Below, one piece after another: positions 35,681 through 46,741 of a DNA stretch of 64,000 nt. The stretch is from Stenotrophomonas sp. ASS1. GTDB lineage: Bacteria; Pseudomonadota; Gammaproteobacteria; Xanthomonadales; Xanthomonadaceae. The notes beneath the pieces were generated by a model. It was not told the origin of the DNA and made no database searches. It was given only the letters and a program-made list of their open reading frames with translations. Numbering within the stretch: position 1 is the first letter of the stretch; each line of letters starts with the position of its first letter. Position numbers and translations under genes: made by a program. The stretch spans positions 2,686,001-2,750,000 of the forward strand of contig NZ_CP031167.1 in the NCBI RefSeq assembly GCF_004346925.1, given 5' to 3'.

Positions 35681-36055
35681 CTACGGAGCGCGGTGGCGCA
35701 GGGCCTGCAGGCGCGCGCCGAACCAGGCGGCTGCAGTCTGTTCAGGCTGCCCCGGGCACTGGATGCGATAGGGCTTGCCGCTCATGCTGCTCTGGCTGGC
35801 GGCGCGCTCGATGAACTGCTCGGCGCTGTCCACCATGTTCTTCTTCAGCAGATAATCATACTTGCGCTGCAGGTGCGACCGCGCATCGCTGCCGTCGTAC
35901 CAGCTGCCATTGCGCTGGAACCGGCACTGGGAGCCGTCCAGGCTGGAGATCAGCTGGGCGATCTCCCGGCGTGCATCCGTACTGGGTGCGGCGTGGGCAA
36001 CAGGTGCTGCCAGCAGCAGCGTGGCAAGCAGCAGCGTGAACCGTTGCGACATCAT
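35681..36055 (-). CDS. Exported DUF5329-like protein
   Basis: A 124-residue protein with a signal peptide (MMSQRFTLLLATLLLAAPVAHA). The mature part, EIAQLISSLDGSQCRFQRNG then YDGSDARSHLQRKYDYLLKK and QFIERAASQSSMSGKPYRIQ, matches the DUF5329 pattern with two cysteines that may pair. The function is unknown. Two adjacent ATG codons are possible; GGAG precedes them by four and seven bases. Confidence 0.75.
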   Translation of the reverse strand: MMSQRFTLLLATLLLAAPVAHAAPSTDARREIAQLISSLDGSQCRFQRNGSWYDGSDARSHLQRKYDYLLKKNMVDSAEQFIERAASQSSMSGKPYRIQCPGQPEQTAAAWFGARLQALRHRAP

Positions 36056-36068
36056 TATTCTCCAAGGC

Positions 36069-36090
36069 AGTCGAGCAAGCTCGACTCTAC
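36069..36090. repeat. GTAGAGTCGAGC-type REP unit
   Basis: AGTCGAGCAAGCTCGACTCTAC, compact palindrome with GTAG end, between the DUF5329-like gene and phaC. Confidence 0.75.
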
Positions 36091-36106
36091 AAAAGCGAAG
36101 CAAGCC

Positions 36107-37174
36107 TTACACGTCGCGCGCCTTCAACCAGCCATCGATCGTGGCCGGCACTTCGCGCTGCGCGCGACCGGACACGTAGATGCCGATATGGCCGCCACGG
36201 AAACTGGACTCGGTGTAGTCCTCGGTGCCCAGGCGCCCACGCATTGCGCGCGAGGCATCCGGCGGCACCAGATGGTCCTGCTCGGCATAGATGTTCAGCA
36301 CCGGCAAGGTCACCTGCGACAGATCCACCGCTTCCTCGCCGATCCGCACCGTGCCGTTCACCAGCCCGTTGCCCTGGTAGAACTGCTTGATGAAGTCGCG
36401 GAACGCCTCGCCCGCCAGGTCCGGTGAATCGAAGATCCACTTCTCCATGCGCAGGAAATCCTCCAGCGCGGCCTTGTCATCGAGAATGTCGAGCAGGCCG
36501 ACGTACTTCTGCACGTTGAGGCGAAACGGCTTGAGCATCAGGTAACTGGCATTCATCAGGTCGGCCGGGATGTTGCCCAGCGTGTCAACCAGCAGGTCCA
36601 CATCCACCTGCCGCGCCCAGTGCGAGAGCATGTTGTCGGCGGTGTGGAAATCGACCGGGGTGACCATGGTGATCAGCTTGCCCAGCTTCTGTCGGCGCAG
36701 CGCGGCATAGCACAGCGCGAACACGCCGCCCTGGCAGATGCCGAGCAGGTCGACCGGTCCACCACTGCGCGCGCGCAGCGCATCGACCGCGCCATCGATG
36801 TAGCGCAGCAGGTAGTCCTCCAGGGTCTGGAAGCGCTCCGAGCGATCCGGGTAACCCCAGTCCAGCACGTAGACGTCCTGCCCCAGCGCCAGCAGCTTCT
36901 GTACCAGTGAGCGATCGGCCTGCAGGTCGACCATGTACGGCCGGTTGACCAGCGCGTAGACGATCAGCAACGGCGTGCGGCGGGTCGGTGTCTGTTCGCC
37001 GACGAAGCGGTACAGCACCACCTTGTCGTCGCGCCAGACTTCCTCGCGCGCGGTCACGCCGTAGTCCACGTCTTCCACCTGCGGCAGCAGCTTCAGCCCT
37101 TCCATCAGCTTGCGCTGCATGGCCAGGGTTTCCTGCATCAGGTCATCGGCGTTGAAGCCCAGCGGTCCTTTCAT
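36107..37174 (-). CDS. phaC: Class III poly(3-hydroxyalkanoate) synthase subunit PhaC
   Basis: A 355-residue catalytic subunit of the two-part PHA synthase. It polymerises 3-hydroxyacyl-CoA at storage granules. The lipase-like box GICQGG gives catalytic Cys147; the other triad members are Asp300 (AEQDHLVPP) and His329 (RGGHIGIYV). The length is typical of class III. It overlaps phaE by ATGA (37171-37174). No phaA, phaB or phasin gene is nearby, so monomer supply comes from elsewhere. Confidence 0.94.
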   Translation of the reverse strand: MKGPLGFNADDLMQETLAMQRKLMEGLKLLPQVEDVDYGVTAREEVWRDDKVVLYRFVGEQTPTRRTPLLIVYALVNRPYMVDLQADRSLVQKLLALGQDVYVLDWGYPDRSERFQTLEDYLLRYIDGAVDALRARSGGPVDLLGICQGGVFALCYAALRRQKLGKLITMVTPVDFHTADNMLSHWARQVDVDLLVDTLGNIPADLMNASYLMLKPFRLNVQKYVGLLDILDDKAALEDFLRMEKWIFDSPDLAGEAFRDFIKQFYQGNGLVNGTVRIGEEAVDLSQVTLPVLNIYAEQDHLVPPDASRAMRGRLGTEDYTESSFRGGHIGIYVSGRAQREVPATIDGWLKARDV

Positions 37175-38232
37175 CGGTCACGCGTCCGCGTGGAAGTACG
37201 GGGCGCTGCCTTTGGTGCAGCCTTTTTCGCAGGCGCCTTCTTTGCCGGCGCGGCCTTCTTCGCGGCCTTGCGCGCGACCGGCTTCACCTTCGCCGGCGCC
37301 GGCTGTGCCACCGGATCGACCTCGCCCCTTCCGGCCATGGCCGCCACCTGTGCCTGCAGGCGGCGCAGGCTGCGCTCCAGCTCGGCGATGCGGCGGTGCG
37401 CGGCGTCCATCTCACTGCGGGTCGGCAGGCCGATCCGTTCACTCATCTGTTCCACCTCGCGCTGCAGGCCGGCGCGCAGGCGCATCTGAGCGTTGCCCAG
37501 CGCGGCATACACCTGCTGGAACGGTTCGGACATGGCGACCTTGGCGTAGGCCTCCTCGGCCACTTCGATCCACAGGTCGAACATTGCGCGGGCGCTGGTC
37601 AGCTGGCTGCCCGGCTGCTCGTGCTCGGCCAGGCGCTGCTCGAACAGCGCGAAGGCCTCGTCCAGTGCCTGCTTGATCTGATCGACGTAGGCGCGTGAAT
37701 GCTGCTGGTATTCCTCCTGCGCCCGCAGCAGCGCCTGCCAGCGCGCCTGGTGCTCGCGGCCGGGCCCGAACGCCGGGCTCTGCAGCCACGGACCGGCCTG
37801 CAGCTGGAACTGCTGCAGCCAGGCGGCAAACTCCGGTACAGCGGCGCCAGCGTGGGTGCTGCCACGGGCGCCCTGCAGCATCCACTGCAGCATGCCGTCG
37901 CCCTGCCCCTGCACCGCCTCGCGCCAGGCTTGTGCCACATCGGCACTGCTGGCGTCGCGGCCGGCGAAACGCGCGGCCACTTCCTGCATGGTGCCGTACC
38001 AGCTGCCCGCCTGTTCGCGGAAGCGGCGCACGGCATCTTCCGGCGCGCCCTGCCCCTGCTCGGGCAACAGCTGGCCCCACCAGTCGAACAGCCGTTGCCA
38101 GCTGCCGGGGTCGTCACCTGCCGGCGCACCGGGCGTGCTGGCGTGGCGCAGGGCATCGCCCCAGGCGCCGAAGTACTGCCGGGCCAAGGTTTCGAAATCA
38201 CTGCTGCCGGCGTCGTGGGCCGAGCTGGTCAT
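37171..38232 (-). CDS. phaE: Class III PHA synthase subunit PhaE, with lysine/alanine-rich tail
   Basis: A 353-residue partner of PhaC. It has an acidic, helix-rich body (GDALRHASTPGAPAGDDPG, then LFDWWGQLLPEQG) and the PhaE-type C-terminal helical part with VYAALGNAQMRLRAGLQREV. A heptad-rich coiled coil follows (HRRIAELERSLRRLQAQVAA). The last 40 residues are a histone-H1-like run of Lys/Ala/Pro (KKAAPAKKAPAKKAAPKAAP), an addition that resembles DNA-binding phasins. It is the first gene of the phaEC pair; pssA lies upstream. Confidence 0.92.
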   Translation of the reverse strand: MTSSAHDAGSSDFETLARQYFGAWGDALRHASTPGAPAGDDPGSWQRLFDWWGQLLPEQGQGAPEDAVRRFREQAGSWYGTMQEVAARFAGRDASSADVAQAWREAVQGQGDGMLQWMLQGARGSTHAGAAVPEFAAWLQQFQLQAGPWLQSPAFGPGREHQARWQALLRAQEEYQQHSRAYVDQIKQALDEAFALFEQRLAEHEQPGSQLTSARAMFDLWIEVAEEAYAKVAMSEPFQQVYAALGNAQMRLRAGLQREVEQMSERIGLPTRSEMDAAHRRIAELERSLRRLQAQVAAMAGRGEVDPVAQPAPAKVKPVARKAAKKAAPAKKAPAKKAAPKAAPRTSTRTRDR

Positions 38233-38254
38233 CGCAGGCCTCCGCAGGGCTGGC

Positions 38255-38869
38255 TCATGGCTTGGGGATACGCAGGGTCTTGCTGATCATCAGCGACCCG
38301 GACAGGGCGAACAACAGCACCATCGGGTGCAGCTGCCACGGGCCGATCTGCCACTGGCCGAACCAGATGTTCTGGCCGATGGCATCGGTACCGGCGGCGA
38401 TCGCCAGCACGATCACCAGCACCAGGCTGGTCGGGATCGGGGTGCCCTCGAAATACGCGACCTTGCCCTCGTCGCCGGCCAGCGCCTCGGCGGTGACGTT
38501 GTAGCGCGCCAGGCGGCTGACGCCGCAGCAGACGAAATAGCTCAGCACCAGCCAGTCCCAGCCGCCCTGCATGCCGCAGGCGTAGGCCAGCGCCGCCGGG
38601 GCCACACCGAAGGAGATCACGTCGGACAGCGAGTCCAGCTCGCGGCCCAGGGTGGAGCTGGACTTGCGCCAGCGCGCGATGCGCCCATCGAGGGCGTCGA
38701 AAATGAAAGCCAGCGGGATCAACGCCATGCCGAACAGCAGGTAGCCGCGCTCGCCGTCCTGCAGGAAGCGCATTGCGGCAAAGACCGCACCGGTGCCGCA
38801 GAAAGCATTGGCCAGGGTGAACCAGTCGGCCAGCTGGAATTCGCGCAGCATCGAGAAGTGACGTTTCAT
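38255..38869 (-). CDS. pssA: CDP-diacylglycerol--serine O-phosphatidyltransferase
   Basis: A 204-residue inner-membrane CDP-alcohol phosphatidyltransferase. The catalytic motif DALDGRIARWRKSS followed by GRELDSLSD is complete. Five to six hydrophobic helices are present, and the N-terminal ADWFTLANAFCGTGAVFAA is typical of PssA of the Bacillus/Xanthomonas type. It makes phosphatidylserine, the precursor of phosphatidylethanolamine. It lies 22 bases upstream of phaE on the same strand. Confidence 0.88.
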   Translation of the reverse strand: MKRHFSMLREFQLADWFTLANAFCGTGAVFAAMRFLQDGERGYLLFGMALIPLAFIFDALDGRIARWRKSSSTLGRELDSLSDVISFGVAPAALAYACGMQGGWDWLVLSYFVCCGVSRLARYNVTAEALAGDEGKVAYFEGTPIPTSLVLVIVLAIAAGTDAIGQNIWFGQWQIGPWQLHPMVLLFALSGSLMISKTLRIPKP

Positions 38870-39162
38870 GGGGTCTCACGGAGCATCAAGGCCCACAGGT
38901 TACCGCGAGCGCCGCCGCTGGCGACAGCGTTGGCAGGCCCCAGCCTTCACCGCTCCCTCACCTGTCCTCACCGGCGGTGAATTTTTCGCCACCCATCTTG
39001 ACAGCCTAGGGGGGTGGCGCCTGTCGCGGCTTATCCACAAAGTTGCCCACGCGTAATCCACACCCCCTGTGGACAACCAGATCTCACCGACTGCGACGCT
39101 GGACATTTCCTCATCACCCCGAAGCGGGGTTTCCCTACTTCCCAAGCCACAAGGTCGGCGCT
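38870..39162. other. Intergenic region between pssA and the methyltransferase gene
   Basis: 293 bases without a gene. They hold the pssA promoter area and a cluster of DnaA-box-like nonamers (listed separately). The sequence TTTTTCGCCACCCATCTTGACA (38981-39002) could contribute a -35 (TTGACA, 38997-39002) for a rightward promoter, but no clear -10 is seen. Confidence 0.4.
39031..39076. promoter_or_regulatory. Cluster of three DnaA-box-like sites
   Basis: TTATCCACA (39031-39039, perfect consensus), TAATCCACA (39054-39062) and TGTGGACAA (39068-39076, opposite strand, reading TTGTCCACA) lie within 46 bases. They may regulate pssA or the methyltransferase gene, or titrate DnaA. No dnaA gene is here, so it is not likely the chromosome origin. 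Confidence 0.6.
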
Positions 39163-39864
39163 ATGGTCACCGGCGGACCCGCCGCCGCCACGCCCGAAAC
39201 TCTGCAACGGACGATGATGATGCTGGATGCTCCCACTCTGGCCGCACAGCTGCGGCAGCCCCATGGCGAGGCCGCGCTGGCGGTGGCTGACTCGATGAAC
39301 CGCAGCAACAGCGCACTCAACCTGGCCGCGATCGGGCTGCTGGCCGTCGGTACTGGCGAACGGGTCCTGGAGATCGGCCCCGGCAATGCGGCCTTCGCGC
39401 CGCTGATGCTGCAGGCCACCGGCAGCCACTATCTGGGTATTGAGCTGTCCACCGCCATGGTCGAGGCCGGCAACCAGCGCCTGGCCAGCGCCGGGTTGGC
39501 CGAGCGTGCCGCGATGCGACACGGCGACGCTCATGCGCTGCCGGTCGCCGATGCCGCGATGGATGCCGCGCTGGCGGTCAACACCCTGTACTTCTGGCCG
39601 AACCTGGCGTCGGTGCTGGACGAGCTGGCGCGGGTGCTGCGCCGGGGCGGCCGCCTGTGCCTGGCCTTTGGCGACGCCAGCTTCATGCGAAGCCTGCCAT
39701 TTGCTGCCGACTTCCAACTGCATGAGCTGGACGCGGTGGAGCTGGCGCTGCGTGTGTCGGGCTTCCGCGTCTCGGCCTGGCGCAGCCACCGGGAATCCGC
39801 AGCCGGCAATGACGGCCAGATCCGCGAAAAGCACTTCCATCTGCTGCTGGCACAGCGGCGCTGA
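39163..39864 (+). CDS. Class I SAM-dependent methyltransferase
   Basis: A 233-residue methyltransferase. Motif I is VLEIGPGNAAFAP, post-I LGIELS, motif II-like DAALAVNTLYFWPN and motif III RVLRRGGRLCLAFG, all as in the methyltransferase 11/UbiE-like group. The substrate is unknown. ATG 39163 gives the longest plausible start; a run of three ATG codons at 39214-39222 is an alternative and fits the family's usual length better. It lies downstream of the DnaA-box cluster. Confidence 0.85.
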   Translation: MVTGGPAAATPETLQRTMMMLDAPTLAAQLRQPHGEAALAVADSMNRSNSALNLAAIGLLAVGTGERVLEIGPGNAAFAPLMLQATGSHYLGIELSTAMVEAGNQRLASAGLAERAAMRHGDAHALPVADAAMDAALAVNTLYFWPNLASVLDELARVLRRGGRLCLAFGDASFMRSLPFAADFQLHELDAVELALRVSGFRVSAWRSHRESAAGNDGQIREKHFHLLLAQRR

Positions 39865-39868
39865 AGTG

Positions 39869-39912
39869 GTAGAGCCGGCCGTTCCGCGTTGCCGGCCAGC
39901 GGCCAGCACTAC
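39869..39912. repeat. SMAG-type REP unit
   Basis: GTAGAGCCGGCCGTTCCGCG, continuing to GCCGGCCAGCGGCCAGCACTAC: an imperfect pair filling the gap between the convergent methyltransferase and MATE genes and touching the MATE stop. Confidence 0.75.
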
Positions 39913-41273
39913 CCAGCCTGCACCCGCCGCCGCCAATGCGCGAAGCAGAACACCTGCATCACCAGCATCGCCAGCAACCCCAGCGGCCACGCCCACCACA
40001 GGCCGGCCAGACCATGCCGCGCCTGCAACCACATCGCCAACGGCAGCTCCAGCAGCAGTACCGCTGCCATGCCCAGCAACGCTGGCAACATCACCGTGCC
40101 ACTGCCTCGCATCACTCCGACCAGCACCGCGCTGCCTCCCATCGCCAGCACGCCCCATACCACCGTGCGCAGCTGCGATGCGGCCAATTCGCGCACCTCT
40201 GCGGCCGCCAGAATCAGCCCGGTCAGCCAGGGCGCCAGCGCCATCACCAGCAGCACCACCACGCTCAGCATCGCCAGCCCAAGCAGCACACCGGTGCGAG
40301 CGATGGCGGGCAGCCGTGCCGTACGCCCCGCGCCCATCGCATGCGCCGCGAGGATGGTGGCGGTGATCCCCAGCGACATCGCAGGCAGTTGCACCCAGCT
40401 CATCAACTGGTTGACCGCACCGTAGGCGGCCGTGGCCGTGTAGCCGTAGCGGTTGATCCAGCCCAGCAACACGATTTCGGCAATGGCCAGGCTGAGCATC
40501 TGCAGCGATGACGGTACGCCGATGCGCAGCATCGCGCGGATGAGCACGCCATCGAAACGGATGGCACGCAGCAGCTCACGTCCCGGCGCCAACGGGTGCT
40601 CCATCCTCTGCCACCGCCACATAAGGCAGGCCAGGGCCAGCAGCGAGGCGAACGCCGCCGAGACTGCCGCACTGGCCGAACCCAGCTGCGGCAGGCCGGC
40701 CCAGCCGAGGATCAGCAGCGGCGTGCACAGCAGGCCGACCACCGTTGCCAGCAGCAGCGCATGCAGCGGTGTCTTCGCATCGCCCACCGCGCGGCTCACC
40801 GCAGTGGCCAGCCACAGCAGGAAGAACACCGGTGCCGTCAGCAACAGCACGCGTGCGTAGACAATGGACTTACTGAGGACCGCTGCCGGCGTGCCCAACG
40901 CCACCAGCAGTTGTGGCGCGAAGCCGCCGCCCACAGCCATCACCAGCACCGACAGCAGCAGGATCAGCGCCACCGCGCTGCCAGCCACGGCGCGTGCCTG
41001 CTGCGGGCGGCCCGCGCCCCAAGCCTGGCCGATCAGCACCATCGCACCGGTCGCCAGGCCCATTACCAGGGCCAACAGCAGGAAGAAGACCGGAAAGAAC
41101 GCAGCCGCTGCAGCCACTGCCTGTGTGCCGAGCAGATGGCCGAGGTAAATGTTGTCCAGCGTGCCTGCGGCCAGCTGCAGCGCATTGGTCAGCAGCATCG
41201 GCAGCAGCAGGGTCAGATAGGTGCGCCACAGCGGGGGTGCTGCCGGAGGTATCGGATGTACAGGGGTGCTCAT
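39909..41273 (-). CDS. MATE-family efflux transporter
   Basis: A 454-residue multidrug/toxic compound extrusion protein with 12 predicted helices in two related halves. N-terminal LLPMLLTNALQLAAGTLDNI is characteristic (N-x-x-D in helix 1), as is VLIGQAWGAGRPQQARAVAG. It exports cationic compounds in exchange for Na+ or H+. The start at ATG 41273 (MSTPVHPIPP) is preferred to the one 19 codons upstream. It looks monocistronic. Confidence 0.9.
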   Translation of the reverse strand: MSTPVHPIPPAAPPLWRTYLTLLLPMLLTNALQLAAGTLDNIYLGHLLGTQAVAAAAAFFPVFFLLLALVMGLATGAMVLIGQAWGAGRPQQARAVAGSAVALILLLSVLVMAVGGGFAPQLLVALGTPAAVLSKSIVYARVLLLTAPVFFLLWLATAVSRAVGDAKTPLHALLLATVVGLLCTPLLILGWAGLPQLGSASAAVSAAFASLLALACLMWRWQRMEHPLAPGRELLRAIRFDGVLIRAMLRIGVPSSLQMLSLAIAEIVLLGWINRYGYTATAAYGAVNQLMSWVQLPAMSLGITATILAAHAMGAGRTARLPAIARTGVLLGLAMLSVVVLLVMALAPWLTGLILAAAEVRELAASQLRTVVWGVLAMGGSAVLVGVMRGSGTVMLPALLGMAAVLLLELPLAMWLQARHGLAGLWWAWPLGLLAMLVMQVFCFAHWRRRVQAG

Positions 41274-41391
41274 GGGGTTCTCTGGGCAACGCGCCGCCCT
41301 GCCCGGCGTTTCCGCCAGCAAAGCACGCACAGGGGAAGCGGGCCTGGACCCGCGGTCAGGTGGGGCCGTCGCTCAGGAACGGCGCGATGGC

Positions 41392-42021
41392 TCAGCCGTC
41401 GGCGTGGTCCGCAGGATCGTCGAAGGCCAGGCGCAGGGCGTGGGCGCGTACATCCTCGGGCCAACTCCGTAGCGCTGCTTCCAGGCCCGCGCGGTCATGC
41501 GCGAACAGGACGCGGATGGCTTCCTCGAAGCCAGGCAGGTCACCAGCGATGGCCTGCAGGAAGTGATAGGCACGCTCGCTGTCACGACGCTGGCGGTCCT
41601 TGTCAGCACCGGCACGGCTGGCCGCCTCCACCAGCCTGCGCAGCACCACCGAGGCACCGCCAGGCTGCTCGGCCAGCCACGCCCAATGGCGCGGCAGCAA
41701 GGTCACTTCTCGGGCGACCACACCCAGCTTGGGGCGGCCACGGCCACGTGGGGTTGCGGGCGCCTCTTCGGCCGTGACGTCGGCATCCGTCTCCACGGCG
41801 GCGGGAAACGCTTCGTTTACCCGCGCCAGGAGTTCTGCGTCGCTGCCACGCGTATCGAAATCACGGGTGCGGCCGGTGGCGTTGTCGAACACCAGCAGCG
41901 GACCGGCAGCGTTGTTGGCACGCAGCTGCTTCAGCGCCAGCGCGGCCACTTCCGGCGTACCGGAAGCGACCAGGTGATGGCCGTCGAAACAACTGAAGGG
42001 AGGAAGTCGGGACGCAGGCAT
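41392..42021 (-). CDS. DUF2239 family protein
   Basis: A 209-residue protein of the DUF2239 family: FDGHHLVASGTPEVAALALK at the start, LLVFDNATGRTRDFDTRGS, a GRGRPKLGVVAREVTLLPRH basic segment, and a helical end (EEAIRVLFAHDRAGLEAALR). The GRGRPKLG part resembles a DNA-binding hook. The function is unknown. It has its own promoter with two overlapping palindromic operators, so it is tightly regulated; a self-repressor role is possible. Confidence 0.85.
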   Translation of the reverse strand: MPASRLPPFSCFDGHHLVASGTPEVAALALKQLRANNAAGPLLVFDNATGRTRDFDTRGSDAELLARVNEAFPAAVETDADVTAEEAPATPRGRGRPKLGVVAREVTLLPRHWAWLAEQPGGASVVLRRLVEAASRAGADKDRQRRDSERAYHFLQAIAGDLPGFEEAIRVLFAHDRAGLEAALRSWPEDVRAHALRLAFDDPADHADG

Positions 42022-42047
42022 GGCAACGGCATCAGAGGCGGTGCGCG

Positions 42048-42093
42048 AATATTGCCCGGGTAATTCTCTCCCGTCAATATTGCCCGGGTATTA
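42048..42093 (-). promoter_or_regulatory. Promoter with tandem palindromic operators
   Basis: AATATTGCCCGGGTA occurs twice, at 42048-42062 and 42076-42090; each centres on the palindrome TTGCCCGGGTA(A). Reading the minus strand, TTGACG (42077-42072), a 17-base spacer and CAATAT (42054-42049) form a good sigma-70 promoter. One operator overlaps the -10 and the other lies just upstream of the -35. The start codon of the DUF2239 gene follows about 20 bases after the expected start site. Confidence 0.7.
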
Positions 42094-42146
42094 ATATGCC
42101 AGAAGAGCGTGCCGACCAAAGGTTGGCAGCTACCCGATTTCCCGGC

Positions 42147-42635
42147 TCACAGGCGGCTGAAGGACCAGCTCACCATGCGCCCGTCCTTGTACGGCATCAC
42201 GCCGTGGAACGGGCGCGGGTCGGCGTCGAACACCAGCGGCAGGAAGTTGCGGTCGCCCTCCCACATCGGCAGGGTGTCCAGCTTGTCCAGGTCCACCCAC
42301 TCCAGCGTGCCTTCGTGGTTGCCGCCGTGCGGGGTGCCCTCGAATCCATCGATGACGAACACGAAACCCAGCCAATCCTCGCCGTGCTTGCCGAAGCCTG
42401 GCCAGCTGATGGTGCCGCGCAGGCGCATGTCCGTGCAGTCGATGCCGGCTTCCTCGGCGATCTCGCGGCGCATGCCAGCCGCCACATCTTCGGTGGGTTC
42501 GATCTTGCCGCCCAGGCCGTTGTACTTGCCCAGGTGATGGTCACCGGGACGGGTGTTGCGGTGGATCATCAGCACCTGGCGACGATCGGGCGACAGCACA
42601 TAGCCCAGGGTGGCGACGATCGGGGTATACGGCAT
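42147..42635 (-). CDS. Nudix hydrolase, probable 8-oxo-dGTP diphosphatase
   Basis: A 162-residue Nudix protein. The box runs from GGKIEPTEDVAAG to MRREIAEEAGI with all catalytic glutamates. The N-terminal YVLSPDRRQVLMIHRNTRPG and LGKYNGLGGK match the MutT/MTH1-like branch that hydrolyses oxidised purine nucleotides. The length is about 30 residues more than E. coli MutT. The DUF1249 gene lies 40 bases upstream on the same strand. Confidence 0.87.
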   Translation of the reverse strand: MPYTPIVATLGYVLSPDRRQVLMIHRNTRPGDHHLGKYNGLGGKIEPTEDVAAGMRREIAEEAGIDCTDMRLRGTISWPGFGKHGEDWLGFVFVIDGFEGTPHGGNHEGTLEWVDLDKLDTLPMWEGDRNFLPLVFDADPRPFHGVMPYKDGRMVSWSFSRL

Positions 42636-42675
42636 GGCAGCATCCAGCGGCAGGTCAGCCGTGGATTATGGCCGA

Positions 42676-43185
42676 TCAGCGCACCAGCGACAGGTGGCGC
42701 TCTGCCGGCGTGCTGGCGCCGTCGGGATCGCGGCGCAGGGTGGCGACGCCGTGGCCACGTTCGGCCAGGTATTCCAGCCACTTGCCGAGGAAGGTGTTCA
42801 TCCGCATGCGGTGGCTGATCAGCTCCGCCGGCGGCGGGTACAGACCCATCGTGTCCTGCCAGCGGCGGCCGACGTAGCAATGGGTGGTCTCGGCCTGGCG
42901 CGCGTCACGGTACAGACGCACATAGGCCGACGGATCCGGCTCACCGGTGACCGGGTCGGCCAGGTCGTAGGTCAGGCGCAGTTCCACCGTGTAGCGGTGG
43001 CACTCGATCACGTCCAGGCGGACATCCAGGCCGTCGCCGATCGAGGAAATGTAGCTGCCCGCCACCAGTCCGGCCGGTTCGAACAGACGCACCAGATGGC
43101 GGTAGTTTTCCGCGTACAGGCCCATGAGCCAGCTCAGCCGGCTCAGGCGGGGAATGCGTTCGGTGCGGGGCAAGGCTCGGGCCAT
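42676..43185 (-). CDS. DUF1249 (YqiB-like) protein
   Basis: A 169-residue protein matching the YqiB/DUF1249 family: LSWLMGLYAENYRHLVRLFE, DVIECHRYTVELRLTYDL, VRLYRDARQAETTHCYVGRR and LGKWLEYLAERGH. It is cytosolic and of unknown function; in other gamma-proteobacteria it sits near nudF or cpdA. Here a Nudix gene follows 40 bases downstream, which keeps that association. Confidence 0.87.
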   Translation of the reverse strand: MARALPRTERIPRLSRLSWLMGLYAENYRHLVRLFEPAGLVAGSYISSIGDGLDVRLDVIECHRYTVELRLTYDLADPVTGEPDPSAYVRLYRDARQAETTHCYVGRRWQDTMGLYPPPAELISHRMRMNTFLGKWLEYLAERGHGVATLRRDPDGASTPAERHLSLVR

Positions 43186-43246
43186 GGGTCGATCCTACAC
43201 GTTGGTGCTTCAACGTGGGGGCGCGCGCGTGCAAGCCAACCCCTGG

Positions 43247-43323
43247 GTAGTGCCGGCCGCTGGCCGGCAGCCCTGCATCGCGGCCGAAGGTTCATCCACC
43301 AGCCGGCCAGCGGCCGGCTCTAC
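43247..43323. repeat. SMAG-type REP pair (inverted)
   Basis: GTAGTGCCGGCCGCTGGCCG at the left and its inverted partner AGCCGGCCAGCGGCCGGCTC ending in TAC at the right, 33 bases apart, between the PSRP and DUF1249 genes. Confidence 0.88.
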
Positions 43324-43333
43324 CAGATGAGGA

Positions 43334-44155
43334 TCAATACAGCTCGCGCTGCAGCCCCAGCGTGGCCAGCACCTTGCTGGAAATCTCCTCGATCGAGGTA
43401 TGGGTGGTGCTCAGGGTCGGGATCCGCTCCATCTGGAACATCACCTCGGCCGCAGCCACCTCGCGCTTGCAGGTGTCCAGGTTTGCGTAGCGCGAGTTCG
43501 GGCGGCGCTCCTGGCGGATCTGCTGCAGCCGGTCCGGGTCGATGGTCAGGCCGAACAGCTTGCGCCGGTAGTTGCGCAGGCGCGGCGGCAGGCGGTCGCT
43601 TTCCAGATCCTCGTCGGTCAGCGGGTAATTGGCCGCGCGCACCCCGTAATGCAGGGCCAGGTAGATGCAGGTGGGCGTCTTGCCGGCGCGTGACACCGCC
43701 ACCAGGATCACGTCGGCATCGTCGTAGTTCACCGCGATGCCGTCGTCATGGGTCAGGGCGAAGTTCATCGCGTTGATGCGGCGGTGGTAGGTGTCGAAAT
43801 CGACCATGCCGTGGGCCTGGCCGACCCGGGCCAGGCGCGGACTGGCCAGTTCACGCTCCAATGGCTCGATGAACGGCGCGAACACATCGAGCATCAGCGC
43901 GCCGCTGTCGGCCAGGATCAGGCTCAGGCTCTGGTCCACGCAGGAGTTCACCACGATCGGCCGGACCTGGTACCGCTCCCCTGCCGCCTGGATCCGGGCA
44001 CAGGCTTCACGCGCTTTTTCGGGGTCGTCGACAAACGACATGCGATCGGTAATGAAGCTGAACCCGGAGAACTGGGTAAGCAGGCTATGCCCAATGGTTT
44101 CAGCGGTGATACCGGTTCCATCGGAAACGTAGAACACCGGACGGATGGTCGACAT
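43334..44155 (-). CDS. ppsR: PEP synthase regulatory protein (bifunctional kinase/pyrophosphorylase)
   Basis: A 273-residue DUF299-family protein that inactivates PEP synthase by ADP-dependent Thr phosphorylation and reactivates it by Pi-dependent dephosphorylation. Visible are [20 protein letters not shown] at the N terminus, a P-loop-like [16 protein letters not shown] near residue 155 and a C-terminal [17 protein letters not shown]. It is divergent from ppsA across 145 bases, the normal pairing in this group. Confidence 0.94.
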   Translation of the reverse strand: MSTIRPVFYVSDGTGITAETIGHSLLTQFSGFSFITDRMSFVDDPEKAREACARIQAAGERYQVRPIVVNSCVDQSLSLILADSGALMLDVFAPFIEPLERELASPRLARVGQAHGMVDFDTYHRRINAMNFALTHDDGIAVNYDDADVILVAVSRAGKTPTCIYLALHYGVRAANYPLTDEDLESDRLPPRLRNYRRKLFGLTIDPDRLQQIRQERRPNSRYANLDTCKREVAAAEVMFQMERIPTLSTTHTSIEEISSKVLATLGLQRELY

Positions 44156-44300
44156 GCGCGCTTTTACCCCCTACGAAGCCTAAAAAGGCCGCCAGCACAA
44201 GCTTGTGCCGACGGTACTCTGCCCGGCATCATATCGGCTTCTTCCTACGGACGCGGCCATTCCAGCCCGCCTCGGGCGATGGCCAAACGGAGCATCGCGC

Positions 44301-46679
<2,379 letters not shown>

Positions 46680-46741
46680 GACCGTGATTGCTGAGGGCTG
46701 ACGTCGCTTTCATCGGCGCCGGCCCATACTTCAGCTGCATG

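Noticed and set aside
39031..39076. DnaA boxes taken as the chromosome origin
   Set aside because: No dnaA, dnaN, rpmH or gyrB nearby and no AT-rich unwinding element; treated as a regulatory or titration site instead.
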